From NCBI RefSeq assembly GCF_000502875.1, contig NZ_AYWX01000005.1:186533-250532 (forward strand): DNA of 64,000 bases, given 5' to 3'. Under the pieces are notes generated by a model. It saw nothing but the letters and a program-made list of their open reading frames with translations. It ran no database searches and was not told where the DNA came from. The DNA comes from Mesorhizobium sp. L2C084A000 (GTDB taxonomy: Bacteria; Pseudomonadota; Alphaproteobacteria; Rhizobiales; Rhizobiaceae). The position numbers and the translations under genes were made by a program. Positions within the stretch are counted from its first letter, which is position 1, and each line of letters opens with the position of its first letter. Below are positions 18,565 through 27,409 of this stretch, piece after piece.

Positions 18565-18637
18565 GCTGATTTCCGGGCGGGGGAAGCAAAGCTTTATTTT
18601 GCCGTGATCGCGAGGGAAGCTCCTTGGGAGAAACATC

Positions 18638-19453
18638 TTGGCGACGGCCATGCTTGATGCTCTGCGCCTGCTTGCCTGTCTTGCCTGCGCCCAGGCTGCC
18701 CCGGCCGCCTCGCCGCCGGATGCGCTCGCCGTCGACGTCGAGCTGGTGCTGGCGGTCGACATCTCGCTGTCGATGGACGAGAAGGAGTTCGCCCTGCAGC
18801 GGGCCGGTTATGTCGAGGCGCTGCGGCATCCCGACTTCATCAAGGCTGTCCGCGCCGGCGCCAAGGGCCGCATAGCGCTGACCTATTTCGAATGGGCCGG
18901 CACGGTGCGCGACGACGCGGTCATCAGCTGGCAGATTATCGATAGTGCCGAGAGCGCGAACAGCTTTGCCGACAAGGTCGCGGCTCGTCCGTTCCGCAGC
19001 TTTCGCGGCACTTCGATTTCCGGCGCGCTGGCCTTCGGCACCGAGCTTTTCGACCGCACGTCTTTCCAGGGCGAACGCAGCGTCATCGACATTTCGGGCG
19101 ACGGACCGAACAATATCGGGCCGCCGGTCACCGCAACGCGTGATGCGGCGACTGCCAAAGGCATCGTCGTCAACGGCCTGCCGATCCTGATCAGCCCGTC
19201 GCCCACCTTCAGCCATCTCGACCAGTATTATGCGCAGTGCGTGATCGGCGGACCCGGTTCCTTCGTGCTGCCTATCTATGCCGCCGCGGAGTTTTCGACA
19301 GCCATCCGGCGCAAGCTGCTCCTGGAAGTGAGCGGCATTCAGGACGAGGTGGGAAGCATCCCCGTCGACGCGGCGACGCCGATAGACTGCCTGCAAGGCG
19401 AACGGGACAGGCGGTTTCTATCGGATCCGTATTTTCCCGAACTTGACCGTTGA
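18638..19453 (+). CDS. DUF1194 protein with von Willebrand A-type domain
   Basis: A 271-residue protein with an N-terminal signal-like stretch (LLACLACAQAAPAAS). A DUF1194 domain begins VDVELVLAVDISLSMD, whose DISLS is a MIDAS-type metal site. DISGDGPNN and GTSISGALAFG are also typical. It is predicted to be periplasmic and to bind a protein partner through a divalent ion; its function is unknown. The start is uncertain: a TTG lies just upstream of ATG 18638. It follows the broken ABC transporter by 73 bases. Confidence 0.83.
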   Translation: MATAMLDALRLLACLACAQAAPAASPPDALAVDVELVLAVDISLSMDEKEFALQRAGYVEALRHPDFIKAVRAGAKGRIALTYFEWAGTVRDDAVISWQIIDSAESANSFADKVAARPFRSFRGTSISGALAFGTELFDRTSFQGERSVIDISGDGPNNIGPPVTATRDAATAKGIVVNGLPILISPSPTFSHLDQYYAQCVIGGPGSFVLPIYAAAEFSTAIRRKLLLEVSGIQDEVGSIPVDAATPIDCLQGERDRRFLSDPYFPELDR

Positions 19454-19523
19454 GCTCTCGACAGAGGGGTTAACGCGATCCGGAGGAAAAACCGTTCCAC
19501 AATTTCCCGGAATCCCTCTCGGT

Positions 19524-20456
19524 TTAAGCGGGCCGGGCACCAAATTGATTGCGAAACTCGTTGGACAGATCGCGGCGCCAGCGCCGGCCGTGGACATAGC
19601 CTTGCATCAATTCCGGCAGCGAATAGCCAAGCGTTTTGGATGAACGGTTGGCCATGTAGCCCTGAAATGCCTCCGGTATCCTGCCTCGCAGGATGTCGGC
19701 GATGAGCTGCCGCGAGATCATGTAAGGCGGAATGTGCGGGTAGGCATGGGCAATATGCGGATGTTTGCCCATCAGGTTCGCATAGGCCTCGACATAGCCG
19801 TCACGGCGGCCGGAAATCGAGTTCTCCGAATTGTATTTCGTCCAGTCCAGATCCCTGGACAACTGCGCACCGAAGCGCCGGGCAAGGCGCAGCAGCAATT
19901 CGCGATCCTGCATGCGGGTGATGTCGCTGTCGTAGCCGCCGATGGCCAGCAAGGCTTCGCGGCGAGCGGTGATCGCGGAGCCGGCAATGAAGATGGTCTG
20001 CCCAACCAGCGTCCGCTCCAGCATTGCGGGGCTCACGAACGCCTCGGGGTTGACGCAGTTTGTGATGCGATTGCCTTTCAGGGACACGAACGAACTGATC
20101 AGCACTTGCAGTGCAGGATTCTCATCGAACCAGGTCAGGGTTCGTTCAAGCCGGTGCGGCATGTAGATGTCGTCGGAATCGAGGAACGTCACCAACGGTG
20201 CCCGCGCGCGCTCGATGCCGGCATTCCTGGCAGCGTTGGCGCCTCGCCATTTCGCCCCGACATAGATCAGCCGCGGGTCCTGGATACGGGCCAGCGCCGC
20301 TTCGGTTCCATCGGTCGAACCATCGTCGACGACAATGTGCTCAAGCCTCGACATGCTCTGGGAGAGTACGCTTTCCACGGCGCGCAACACCGTTTCGCGT
20401 CGGTTGTGGGTCGGCGTAATGACCGTGATGAGAGGTGTCGGTTGGATCCCGGCCAT
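19524..20456 (-). CDS. Family 2 glycosyltransferase
   Basis: A 310-residue GT-A fold enzyme. The N-terminus reads LITVITPTHNRRETVLRAVESV, of which VITPTHNR is the nucleotide-sugar binding start. VVDDGSTDGT and the DXD-type motif FLDSDD (metal and donor binding) follow. There are no transmembrane helices, so it acts in the cytoplasm on a lipid- or nucleotide-linked acceptor. Its neighbours, a second glycosyltransferase and a sulfotransferase, suggest surface polysaccharide or glycolipid modification. Donor and acceptor are unknown. Confidence 0.9.
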   Translation of the reverse strand: MAGIQPTPLITVITPTHNRRETVLRAVESVLSQSMSRLEHIVVDDGSTDGTEAALARIQDPRLIYVGAKWRGANAARNAGIERARAPLVTFLDSDDIYMPHRLERTLTWFDENPALQVLISSFVSLKGNRITNCVNPEAFVSPAMLERTLVGQTIFIAGSAITARREALLAIGGYDSDITRMQDRELLLRLARRFGAQLSRDLDWTKYNSENSISGRRDGYVEAYANLMGKHPHIAHAYPHIPPYMISRQLIADILRGRIPEAFQGYMANRSSKTLGYSLPELMQGYVHGRRWRRDLSNEFRNQFGARPA

Positions 20457-20824
20457 GTCTGTCAGCTGTTTCCTGCGCAGGGTTGCGCGTCTGTCCAGGA
20501 CTTTTCGATTTTCAGAACGGTCGAATGGATTGGACTTCCCTTCCTCTACACCGCATCACAGTCGGCGCGACGCTACAAAAAACGACTGCCCCTGTCACCC
20601 ACCGTGCCGGTACTCAATCCGCGCGAGACAACGAATCCCCGCTGCTAGCGTTCCAATTGCAACAGCACCGCCGCACATAGCATTGCGAATCACCATGGAA
20701 GCAACCCATCATGACAGGTAGCATACATCTCATTACCTCAGACGTAATCGCTTAGCGCTCGGCGTTTGGTCAGATTGCCCATGCGAGGCCGGCAACTCGG
20801 CTTCGATGACAAGGGAGTCCAGTC
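20457..20824. other. 368-base intergenic region, no gene recognised
   Basis: It lies between the divergent glycosyltransferase and DUF1330 genes. No tRNA, clear hairpin or family repeat was seen. It is less GC-rich than the flanking core genes and presumably holds both promoters. GACAAGGGAG just before 20825 is a ribosome binding site for DUF1330. Confidence 0.5.
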
Positions 20825-21175
20825 ATGGCCGCTTACGCCGTCGCCCATATGCGCCAAGCCGCAATGGGTCCGCAGATCGTCGAATATCTGCACAAGATCG
20901 ATGCCACGCTGGAACCTTTCGGCGGCCGTTTTCTGGTTCATGGCGGCGATGTGGAGGTGATCGAGAACGACTGGCCTGGCCATCTGATCATCATAGAATT
21001 TCCCGACAGGCAGCATGTGCGTGGCTGGTACAATTCGCCCGCCTACCGGGCGATACTGGCGCTGCGCACGGACAATTCGGAGGCCGATGTCGTGTTCGTC
21101 GACGGCGTCGAACATCCGCACAAGGCCACGGATGTTCTGGAACAATCGACGGGTCAAGGATCAATTGGACGCTGA
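20825..21175 (+). CDS. DUF1330 domain protein
   Basis: A 116-residue protein with the dimeric alpha/beta-barrel pattern of DUF1330: EYLHKIDATLEPFGGRFLVHGG, DWPGHLIIIEFPDRQ and the conserved WYNSPAYRAIL. Members are small cytoplasmic proteins of unknown function related in fold to monooxygenases such as ABM. A good ribosome site (AAGGGAG) precedes ATG 20825. It interrupts a group of glycan-related genes and shows no functional link to them. Confidence 0.9.
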   Translation: MAAYAVAHMRQAAMGPQIVEYLHKIDATLEPFGGRFLVHGGDVEVIENDWPGHLIIIEFPDRQHVRGWYNSPAYRAILALRTDNSEADVVFVDGVEHPHKATDVLEQSTGQGSIGR

Positions 21176-21205
21176 ACCGCGGTTCAAGGAATGGCGGTAA
21201 AGCGT

Positions 21206-22198
21206 CTAGCTGTGCCCAACATAGTCGGGCACAGTTTCAATTTTGTCACGAACCATGCCAGTCGCAAAACTGAACTGGCCCCAAAACGCCAAACCATAAA
21301 ATGCCTGACCGACAATCAGAGAAAAGGGAACCTGCCAAAGCGGCATCCCCGTTTCCCGGGCATGGCCTACGATCCGTCGTGTCGTGCGCCATGACATGGT
21401 GAGCCACCGGCTGAAAGACTTGACTATCCGTCGCGCGCGGCTCGGCGAATTGAGCGCAACGAACTTCCGGTCGGCGTCGCGACCTGTAACCAGGGCGCGC
21501 CAGTAAAAGAACCGCCAGCCCCGCGGCGAATAGTGATAAACGCGTGCGTCGACATTATGAATTTTGTGGCCCTCCCGCAGCAGTTCGCGCATCAGCAAAG
21601 TGCAGGAAACCTTGAAGCCGTTATGTTTTGGAAAAGGATGGCTGACGATCCACTCGCGTCGAAACGCTACATTGTTAGCGTTGATCGCTCGCTTCGAGGC
21701 AAATCGCCCGTCTCCACGGGCCATCGGGAAAAACCAGATCAACGCAAACGTTCTTGAAAAGAAATCGTCGTATGAGAGGTATGTATATCCGTTTGCGCAG
21801 ATAACTTCAGAGTTTTCAAAGGGCTCAAGCAGTCCTGGTAGCCATCCTGGTTCCGCGACCACGTCGGAATCCATAAAGATGACGATATCTCCGTCCGATG
21901 CCAGCATGCCGTTGTTCTTCAGGTCGTAATATCGGCCGCCAGGGAAAGCCGTGAAGACGAGTTCGGCAACCTGACCGAGCTGCGGGGCCTCATTCGAAAT
22001 CTCACGACGCAACGCATCCTCGTCCGACTCTGCTCCCCCGTGAGAAATAACGATCCTTGGTCGCACTAAACCGGTTGCTGAAACCGATGTGATTTCCCGA
22101 GCCAAGGCCTTCATCCCAACGCCGATCTCGTCCCAGTCGATCGATTTTGCATTCTCCATTTCGACGACGAGTGAATACGTTGGACGCTCTTGAGCCAT
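21206..22198 (-). CDS. GT-A fold glycosyltransferase (family 2-like) with C-terminal hydrophobic segment
   Basis: About 330 residues. A family 2-type core is visible: RPRIVISHGG, then NNGMLASDGDIVIFMDSDVVAEPGWL, of which FMDSDVV is the DXD motif, and later VYHYSPRGWRFFYWRAL. The C-terminal part (VPFSLIVGQAFYGLAFWG) is hydrophobic and could anchor it to the membrane. The start is uncertain: MAQERPTYS at 22198 is preferred, while the frame is open 24 codons upstream to 22270. Base composition is noticeably less GC-rich than in nearby metabolic genes, consistent with acquisition. Confidence 0.8.
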   Translation of the reverse strand: MAQERPTYSLVVEMENAKSIDWDEIGVGMKALAREITSVSATGLVRPRIVISHGGAESDEDALRREISNEAPQLGQVAELVFTAFPGGRYYDLKNNGMLASDGDIVIFMDSDVVAEPGWLPGLLEPFENSEVICANGYTYLSYDDFFSRTFALIWFFPMARGDGRFASKRAINANNVAFRREWIVSHPFPKHNGFKVSCTLLMRELLREGHKIHNVDARVYHYSPRGWRFFYWRALVTGRDADRKFVALNSPSRARRIVKSFSRWLTMSWRTTRRIVGHARETGMPLWQVPFSLIVGQAFYGLAFWGQFSFATGMVRDKIETVPDYVGHS

Positions 22199-22376
22199 AT
22201 CTGAACCGATCAAGTTATTAGTGCCGATGTGGCTATAACGCTCTCGGCGGGCTGTCAAACCAGCGTGCAATAAGAATTTGTGCTCGTGATCGCCATGGAC
22301 GGCGATGCGCTTTGATCAATAACATCGCATCTCTGGCGCCCCTGGATGCTTCGTGTTCTCGTACAATGCCGTTCGA

Positions 22377-23168
22377 TCAGATCGAGAACCTTGAGCTCCT
22401 CTTTTTAAGAAAACCGCGACGGCAATTGTTGGCATGGAAGTTCGACGTGTCAGAATATTCCGCCAAGAACCGCTCTCTCCACTCCTCATTGATGGTGTCT
22501 CGTTGAATATCGAGGCCCGAATCGAGATCAGACCCGGGTTTCAAGACAAGCTTGGCGTCGACCAGAGATGCAGCCCTTTCAAGGCAGGTCCGTGGATGTT
22601 CAAGGAGTTCTTCGTATGTCAGTGATAGGAAGGACAATCCGTTTTTTGCAAACCAGACATCCCAGGCCAGATTTTCCAGGATGATTTTTTCAAGCGAGTC
22701 CGCGATTGCTTTGCCGTCGTAGCATGGTCTCTTCTGATCGGCCTCGGTAGAGCGGAACCGACCACTCTGACGAGCGCGGGTCCACGAAACTGCTTGACCA
22801 ACGAGGTCCCCACGCGTCAACCGCATATAGCGCAGCTTTGGAAGGCTTGCGGGGAGATCCACGGTTTTGGCAACCTGTGAAAACTGGCTGGCAAACAGTT
22901 TGACCGCGTAAATCCCGGAGGGAGACCGCCCGTCCTTCAGTGCATGCAAAACCTGGGCACGGGGGTCGCGGGGATAGTTCGGCATTTCTAGAACACGACG
23001 GCCCCCGAACCACTCGAGTGGGTTGCCAAGCCCGGTGGCTGCCATCAATCCGGCTAGGTGGTTGCTGCCACTGCGCGGTGAGGTGCAGATGAGAATTCCG
23101 GCTTTCAACCCAGCCCGCATGTCCGGTGGGATTTCAATTGGCAGAGGGCGCCTACGAAAGAGATACAT
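22377..23168 (-). CDS. Stf0-like sulfotransferase
   Basis: A 263-residue protein with a 5'-phosphosulfate loop near the N-terminus (ICTSPRSGSNHLAGLM) and further Stf0-family segments: RYMRLTRGDLVGQAVSW (3'-phosphate binding) and SLTYEELLEHP. Stf0 enzymes transfer sulfate from PAPS; the mycobacterial type enzyme makes trehalose 2-sulfate. In rhizobia sulfated surface polysaccharides and Nod factors are known, so a glycan or glycolipid acceptor is plausible but unproven. The start is taken as MYLFRRRPLP (23168); the upstream frame overlaps metW antisense and is not convincing. Confidence 0.8.
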   Translation of the reverse strand: MYLFRRRPLPIEIPPDMRAGLKAGILICTSPRSGSNHLAGLMAATGLGNPLEWFGGRRVLEMPNYPRDPRAQVLHALKDGRSPSGIYAVKLFASQFSQVAKTVDLPASLPKLRYMRLTRGDLVGQAVSWTRARQSGRFRSTEADQKRPCYDGKAIADSLEKIILENLAWDVWFAKNGLSFLSLTYEELLEHPRTCLERAASLVDAKLVLKPGSDLDSGLDIQRDTINEEWRERFLAEYSDTSNFHANNCRRGFLKKRSSRFSI

Positions 23169-23179
23169 GGCGATCAATA

Positions 23180-23794
23180 TTACCGTTTCAGCAAGAACAC
23201 TGCCTGCTGGCCGAAGAAGTTCCAGAACCACCACGGCATCGACAGGCCGATCTTCTGGCCGGCGGCGTCGAGAGCGGTTGCCTTCTCGACGGTCGCGCCG
23301 AGCTCGTCGCACAGATTGACGAAGTCGCGGATGGTGCAGAAATGGATGTTGGGCGTGTCGTACCAGGAATAGGGCAGGTCCTTGGTCACCGGCATGCGGC
23401 CCTGGATGAACAGCGACAGGCGCACCCGCCAGTGGCCGAAATTGGGGAAGGACACGATGGCGCGGTTGCCGATCCTGAGCAGTTCGTCGAGCACCAGCTT
23501 CGGGTTGCGGGTGGCCTGCAGGGTCTGCGACAGGACGACGAAGTCAAAGCCCTTGTCGGGATAGAATTCGAGATCCTTGTCGGCATCGCCCTGGATGACC
23601 GAGAGGCCTCGCGCCACGCATTCATTGACGCCGCGCTGCGACAGCTCAAGTCCACGGCCGTCGACCTGCTTGGTGTCCTGCAGCAATTCGAGCAGCGAGC
23701 CGTCGCCCGAACCGACATCGAGCACGCGCGACTGTGGCGGGATGAGGTTGGCGACGACTTCTAGGTCGACGCGCTGGTCGCGGTTGACGCTCAT
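23180..23794 (-). CDS. metW: Methionine biosynthesis protein MetW
   Basis: A 204-residue SAM-binding-fold protein with motif I SRVLDVGSGDGSLLELL, then GRGLELSQRGVNECVARGLSVIQGDAD, and the highly conserved MetW patch SFPNFGHWRVR. MetW works with MetX in homoserine O-acylation in many Proteobacteria. ATG 23794 is supported by AGGAGG seven bases upstream and fits family length; an in-frame ATG 16 codons upstream lies in a palindromic repeat. It is 58 bases downstream of metX and presumably in the same SAM-II-controlled operon. Confidence 0.95.
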   Translation of the reverse strand: MSVNRDQRVDLEVVANLIPPQSRVLDVGSGDGSLLELLQDTKQVDGRGLELSQRGVNECVARGLSVIQGDADKDLEFYPDKGFDFVVLSQTLQATRNPKLVLDELLRIGNRAIVSFPNFGHWRVRLSLFIQGRMPVTKDLPYSWYDTPNIHFCTIRDFVNLCDELGATVEKATALDAAGQKIGLSMPWWFWNFFGQQAVFLLKR

Positions 23795-23812
23795 GGCTTC
23801 GCCTCCTGCCTG

Positions 23813-23860
23813 GCGCATGATCTCGATCCGAAAAGCCTGCAATTTTTCGGGGTCATGCGC
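23813..23860. repeat. Dispersed palindromic element, copy 2, between metX and metW
   Basis: GCGCATGA...TCATGCGC outer arms with CCGAAAA/TTTTTCGG inner arms. One arm overlaps the last codons of metX: its TCATGCGC reads as codon GCA plus stop TGA on the reverse strand. It lies inside the metX-metW operon, so it is transcribed as a hairpin. Confidence 0.7.
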
Positions 23861-25022
23861 TGAGCCCTCTCGCCCGGGCCGCCGAGCCGATGAAGCCGTT
23901 TATGGCGGCAAACAGTTCCGGCTCGTCGAGCAGGAATGCGTCGTGGCCGCGGTCGGTTTCGATCTCGACGAAGGATACCGATGCGCCGGCGGCGTTGAGC
24001 GCATGCACGATCGAGCGGCTCTCCTCGGTCGGAAACAGCCAGTCCGAGGTGAAAGACACCAGGCAGAAGCGGGTTTTCGTTCCGGCGAAGGCATCGGCCA
24101 ACCGGCCGCCATGGTCGGCGGCAAGGTCGAAATAGTCCATCGACCGCGTCATGTAGAGGTAGGAGTTGGCGTCGAAGCGATCGACGAAGGTCATGCCCTG
24201 ATGGCGCAGATAGCTTTCGATCTGGAAGTCGGCGTCGAAGCCGAAGGTCAGCGCTTCGCGATCCTGCAAATTGCGGCCGAATTTCCGGTGCAGCGCGGCT
24301 TCCGACAGATAGGTGATGTGGGCGGCCATGCGTGCCACCGCCAAGCCCTTTTCCGGGCGTTTGCCGTGCTCGAAATATTTGCCGCCATGCCAGTCCGGAT
24401 CGGCCATGACAGCCTGCCGGCCGACCTCATGAAAGGCGATGTTCTGCGAGGAATGGCGCGCGCCGGTGGCGATCGGCAGCGCCGAGAAGACGCGCTCCGG
24501 ATAGCTCGATGCCCATTCCAGCACCTGCATGCCGCCCATAGAGCCGCCGAGCACGCAGAACAGCTTTTCGATGCCGAAATGGTCAATCAGCATCTGCTGC
24601 GCCCGCACCATGTCGCGGATGGTGATAATGGGCAGGTCAAGCCCATAGGGCTTGTCGGTGGCGGGATTGGTCGAGGCCGGACCGGTGGACCCAAGGCAAC
24701 CACCGATGACGTTGGAGCAGATGACGAAGAAGCGATTGGTGTCGATGATCTTGCCGGGGCCGATCAACACTTCCCACCAGCCAGGCTTGCCGGTCACCGG
24801 ATTGGTGCTGGCGACGTGCTGGTCTCCGGTCAGTGCATGGCAGACGAGGATGGCGTTGGAGCGGGCATCGTTCAGCGTGCCGTAGGTCTGGTAGGCGATC
24901 TGGAACGGTGACAGCAGCGTGCCGGCGTCCAGCTTGAGCGGCTTGTCGGATCCAAAACGCAAAACCGGGCTCGACGGTTGGTCGACCTCGTTGTTGGTTT
25001 TGCGGGCACGCAGAACGGCCAT
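23853..25022 (-). CDS. metX: Homoserine O-acetyltransferase
   Basis: A 389-residue alpha/beta hydrolase-fold enzyme that acylates L-homoserine at the first committed step of methionine synthesis. It has [12 protein letters not shown], the nucleophile elbow [18 protein letters not shown] (Asp) and DRGHDAFL (His), giving the Ser-Asp-His triad. The start at 25022 ([18 protein letters not shown]) is chosen by family length; ATG 25031 is three codons upstream and equally near the GTGTGAG ribosome-site candidate. The frame runs open upstream through the SAM-II element and is not coding there. metW follows. Confidence 0.96.
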   Translation of the reverse strand: MAVLRARKTNNEVDQPSSPVLRFGSDKPLKLDAGTLLSPFQIAYQTYGTLNDARSNAILVCHALTGDQHVASTNPVTGKPGWWEVLIGPGKIIDTNRFFVICSNVIGGCLGSTGPASTNPATDKPYGLDLPIITIRDMVRAQQMLIDHFGIEKLFCVLGGSMGGMQVLEWASSYPERVFSALPIATGARHSSQNIAFHEVGRQAVMADPDWHGGKYFEHGKRPEKGLAVARMAAHITYLSEAALHRKFGRNLQDREALTFGFDADFQIESYLRHQGMTFVDRFDANSYLYMTRSMDYFDLAADHGGRLADAFAGTKTRFCLVSFTSDWLFPTEESRSIVHALNAAGASVSFVEIETDRGHDAFLLDEPELFAAINGFIGSAARARGLSA

Positions 25023-25103
25023 GACATCCATCTCACACTTTGAGCCCACGCATCGCGCTTGTCGAAAGTCGATGCCGATCCGGGTGTCCGGCCGGCGCGG
25101 ACA

Positions 25104-25137
25104 ACAAAAAACCGGCATTGCGGTTGCAAAGCCGGTT
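25104..25137 (-). terminator. Intrinsic terminator in the metX leader
   Basis: On the metX strand AACCGGC (25137-25131) pairs with GCCGGTT (25116-25110) around a 14-base loop, followed at once by a T run (25110-25105). It lies 12 bases after the SAM-II element and 80 bases before metX. It could convert SAM binding into transcription termination. Confidence 0.75.
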
Positions 25138-25149
25138 ACAGGATGCAAA

Positions 25150-25207
25150 CGGCCCTTTAGCAAGTTGTTTAACGTGGCTGCAAGCCGACCGGCCAAATCA
25201 CCACGGA
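25150..25207 (-). promoter_or_regulatory. SAM-II riboswitch upstream of metX
   Basis: The transcript reads CGUGGUGAUUUGGCCGGUCG then GCUUGCAGCCACGUUAAACA and AACUUGCUAAAGGG. This is the SAM-II (metA motif) consensus: P1 CGUGG/CCACG, the U-rich loop, and the 3' GCUAAA segment that forms the pseudoknot. SAM-II is almost confined to Alphaproteobacteria and typically sits before metX/metA. High SAM would lower metX-metW expression. Confidence 0.92.
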
Positions 25208-25350
25208 AGTCCGCTCCCCTTCTAGGGCTGTGGCGCGCCGGCGTCAACGGCCAGCCTTGGGCGGTGGCTGTCGCCTCTCGACATTGCAGGCCACGGCTTG
25301 TATTTCCGCTGCGGCTTCCCTCAGGAAGCGTTCTCGACGGATTTTGCGAC

Positions 25351-26460
25351 ATGAGCCAGACACCGGACCAGGCACGTCCAACCCCGCGCGCGGGCATCAT
25401 GGACATAGACGCCTATGTGCCGGGCAAGAGCACGGCGCCCGCGGGCGTCGCCAAGGTTCACAAGCTGTCCTCGAACGAGAATCCGCTAGGGCCCTCGCCG
25501 AAAGCGATCGAAGCCGCGCGCGAGATTGCCGGAAAGCTCGACGTCTATCCAGATGGCACCGCCAGGCGGCTGCGCGAAGCGATCGCCGAGGTGCATGGTC
25601 TCAACCCGCAGAACATCATTTGCTCCAACGGCTCCGACGAGATCCTCGGCCTGCTGGCGCAGACTTATCTGGCGCCCGGCGACGAGGCTGTCATCACCGA
25701 ACACGCCTTCATGGTCTACAAGATCTACATCCAGTCGGCAGGTGCCGTTCCGGTGACGATCAAGGAAAGAGACGAGCGCGCCGATATCGACGCCATCCTC
25801 GCAGCCGTCACGCCGCGCACCAAGATCGTGTTCCTGGCCAATCCCAACAATCCGACCGGCACCTATGTGCCTTTCCAGGAGGTGCGCCGCCTGCATGCCG
25901 GCCTGCCCAGGCACGTGCTTCTGGTGCTAGACGCGGCCTATGCCGAATATGTCCGCCGCAACGACTATGAGGCCGGCATCGAGCTGGTCGGTGCTGCCCA
26001 GAACGTGGTGATGACCCGTACCTTCTCCAAGATCGGCCTCGGCGGAGCGCGGATCGGCTGGATGTATGCGCCGATGCATATCGTCGACGCCATCAACCGC
26101 GTGCGGGGTCCCTTCAACGTCAATGCGACGGCGATCGAGGCCGGTATCGCAGCCATCCGCGACCGCGCCCATGTCGAGCGCAGCGTGGCGCACAACGAGA
26201 CCTGGCTGGCCTGGCTGAGCGAGGAATTCACAAAGCTCGGGCTGCGGGTAACGCCGAGCGTCGGCAATTTCGTCCTCGTTCATTTTCCTGACGATCAGAA
26301 GCATTCGGCGGCGGCGGCGGACGACTATCTGACGGCGCGCGGCTATATATTGCGGCGCGTTTCGGGCTATGGCTTTCCCAACGCGTTGCGCATGACCGTC
26401 GGCACCGAAGAAGCCAATCGCGGCGTTGTCGCCGCTCTCACGACATTTCTGAAAAGCTAG
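25351..26460 (+). CDS. hisC: Histidinol-phosphate aminotransferase
   Basis: A 369-residue fold-type I PLP enzyme. Visible landmarks are [52 protein letters not shown], and the PLP lysine in [16 protein letters not shown]. HisC transaminates imidazole acetol phosphate in histidine synthesis; in rhizobia this copy next to tyrC may also serve aromatic amino acid transamination. ATG 25351 ([10 protein letters not shown]) follows the family; the frame is open further upstream through the divergent metX leader. tyrC starts six bases after its stop. Confidence 0.95.
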   Translation: MSQTPDQARPTPRAGIMDIDAYVPGKSTAPAGVAKVHKLSSNENPLGPSPKAIEAAREIAGKLDVYPDGTARRLREAIAEVHGLNPQNIICSNGSDEILGLLAQTYLAPGDEAVITEHAFMVYKIYIQSAGAVPVTIKERDERADIDAILAAVTPRTKIVFLANPNNPTGTYVPFQEVRRLHAGLPRHVLLVLDAAYAEYVRRNDYEAGIELVGAAQNVVMTRTFSKIGLGGARIGWMYAPMHIVDAINRVRGPFNVNATAIEAGIAAIRDRAHVERSVAHNETWLAWLSEEFTKLGLRVTPSVGNFVLVHFPDDQKHSAAAADDYLTARGYILRRVSGYGFPNALRMTVGTEEANRGVVAALTTFLKS

Positions 26461-26466
26461 AACGCC

Positions 26467-27402
26467 ATGACATCACCGATGTTTGAAAAGATCGCGCTGG
26501 TCGGCATCGGCCTGATCGGCTCGTCGCTGGCCCGCGTCATCCGCCGCGAGGGGCTGGCCCGTCACGTGGCCATATCAACGCGCAGTGCGGCGACGCTGGC
26601 GCGAGCCGAGGAACTCGGGCTCGGCGATAGCTATACCACCGATGCGAAAGAGGCGGTCCGCGATGCCGACCTAGTCGTCATTTCGGTGCCGGTCGGCTCA
26701 TCCGGCGCGGTGGCCGAGGAAATCGCGCCGGCGCTGAAGAAGGGCGCGATCCTCACCGATGTCGGCTCGACCAAGGCGTCTGTCATCGCGCAGATGCAGC
26801 CTTATGTCCCTGAAGGCGTCCATTTCATTCCCGGCCACCCGCTGGCGGGCACGGAAAAATCCGGCCCCGACGCCGGCTTCGCCGACCTGTTCGACAATCG
26901 CTGGTGCATCTTCACGCCGCTGCCCGATACCGACGCGGACGCGCTGGAGCGGCTGTCGGAGTTCTGGCGCCGCTGCGGCGCCAACATCGATACCATGGAC
27001 CCGCAGCATCACGACATGACGCTGGCCATCGTCTCGCACCTGCCGCACATCATCGCCTACAACATCGTCGGCACCGCCGACGATCTGCAGTCGGTGACCA
27101 AGTCCGAAGTGATCAAATATTCGGCTTCCGGCTTCCGCGACTTCACGCGTCTTGCCGCTTCCGATCCGACCATGTGGCGGGATGTGTGCCTGCACAACAA
27201 GGACGCCATCCTCGAAATGCTGGCGCGGTTCTCGGAAGATCTGGCGTCCCTGCAACGCGCGATCCGCTGGGGGGACGGCGAAAAACTCTTCGACCTGTTC
27301 ACCCGCACCCGCGCTGTGCGCCGCTCGATCATCGAGGCCGGCCAGGACATCGACGTGCCCGATTTCGGTCGCCAGGCCGTCGAGCATCCCGCGAAGGGCT
27401 AA
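26467..27402 (+). CDS. tyrC: Prephenate/arogenate dehydrogenase
   Basis: A 311-residue dehydrogenase with an N-terminal NAD(P)-binding Rossmann motif (IALVGIGLIGSSLARVI) and conserved catalytic-domain segments: FIPGHPLAGTEKSGP, VSHLPHIIAYNIV and SGFRDFTRLAASDP, the last two holding the active-site His and substrate-binding Arg. It oxidatively decarboxylates prephenate or arogenate toward tyrosine; the preference cannot be read directly. It forms an operon with hisC (six-base gap). The name TyrC/TyrA varies between annotations. Confidence 0.93.
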   Translation: MTSPMFEKIALVGIGLIGSSLARVIRREGLARHVAISTRSAATLARAEELGLGDSYTTDAKEAVRDADLVVISVPVGSSGAVAEEIAPALKKGAILTDVGSTKASVIAQMQPYVPEGVHFIPGHPLAGTEKSGPDAGFADLFDNRWCIFTPLPDTDADALERLSEFWRRCGANIDTMDPQHHDMTLAIVSHLPHIIAYNIVGTADDLQSVTKSEVIKYSASGFRDFTRLAASDPTMWRDVCLHNKDAILEMLARFSEDLASLQRAIRWGDGEKLFDLFTRTRAVRRSIIEAGQDIDVPDFGRQAVEHPAKG

Positions 27403-27409
27403 GTCAGTT

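Noticed and set aside
20457..20824. Attachment site or integrase scar at the edge of the glycan segment
   Set aside because: No tRNA, direct repeat or integrase remnant was found at either edge of the segment.
25032..25406. N-terminal extension of metX to 517 codons
   Set aside because: The extra 128 codons run through the SAM-II riboswitch and terminator and have no similarity to MetX.
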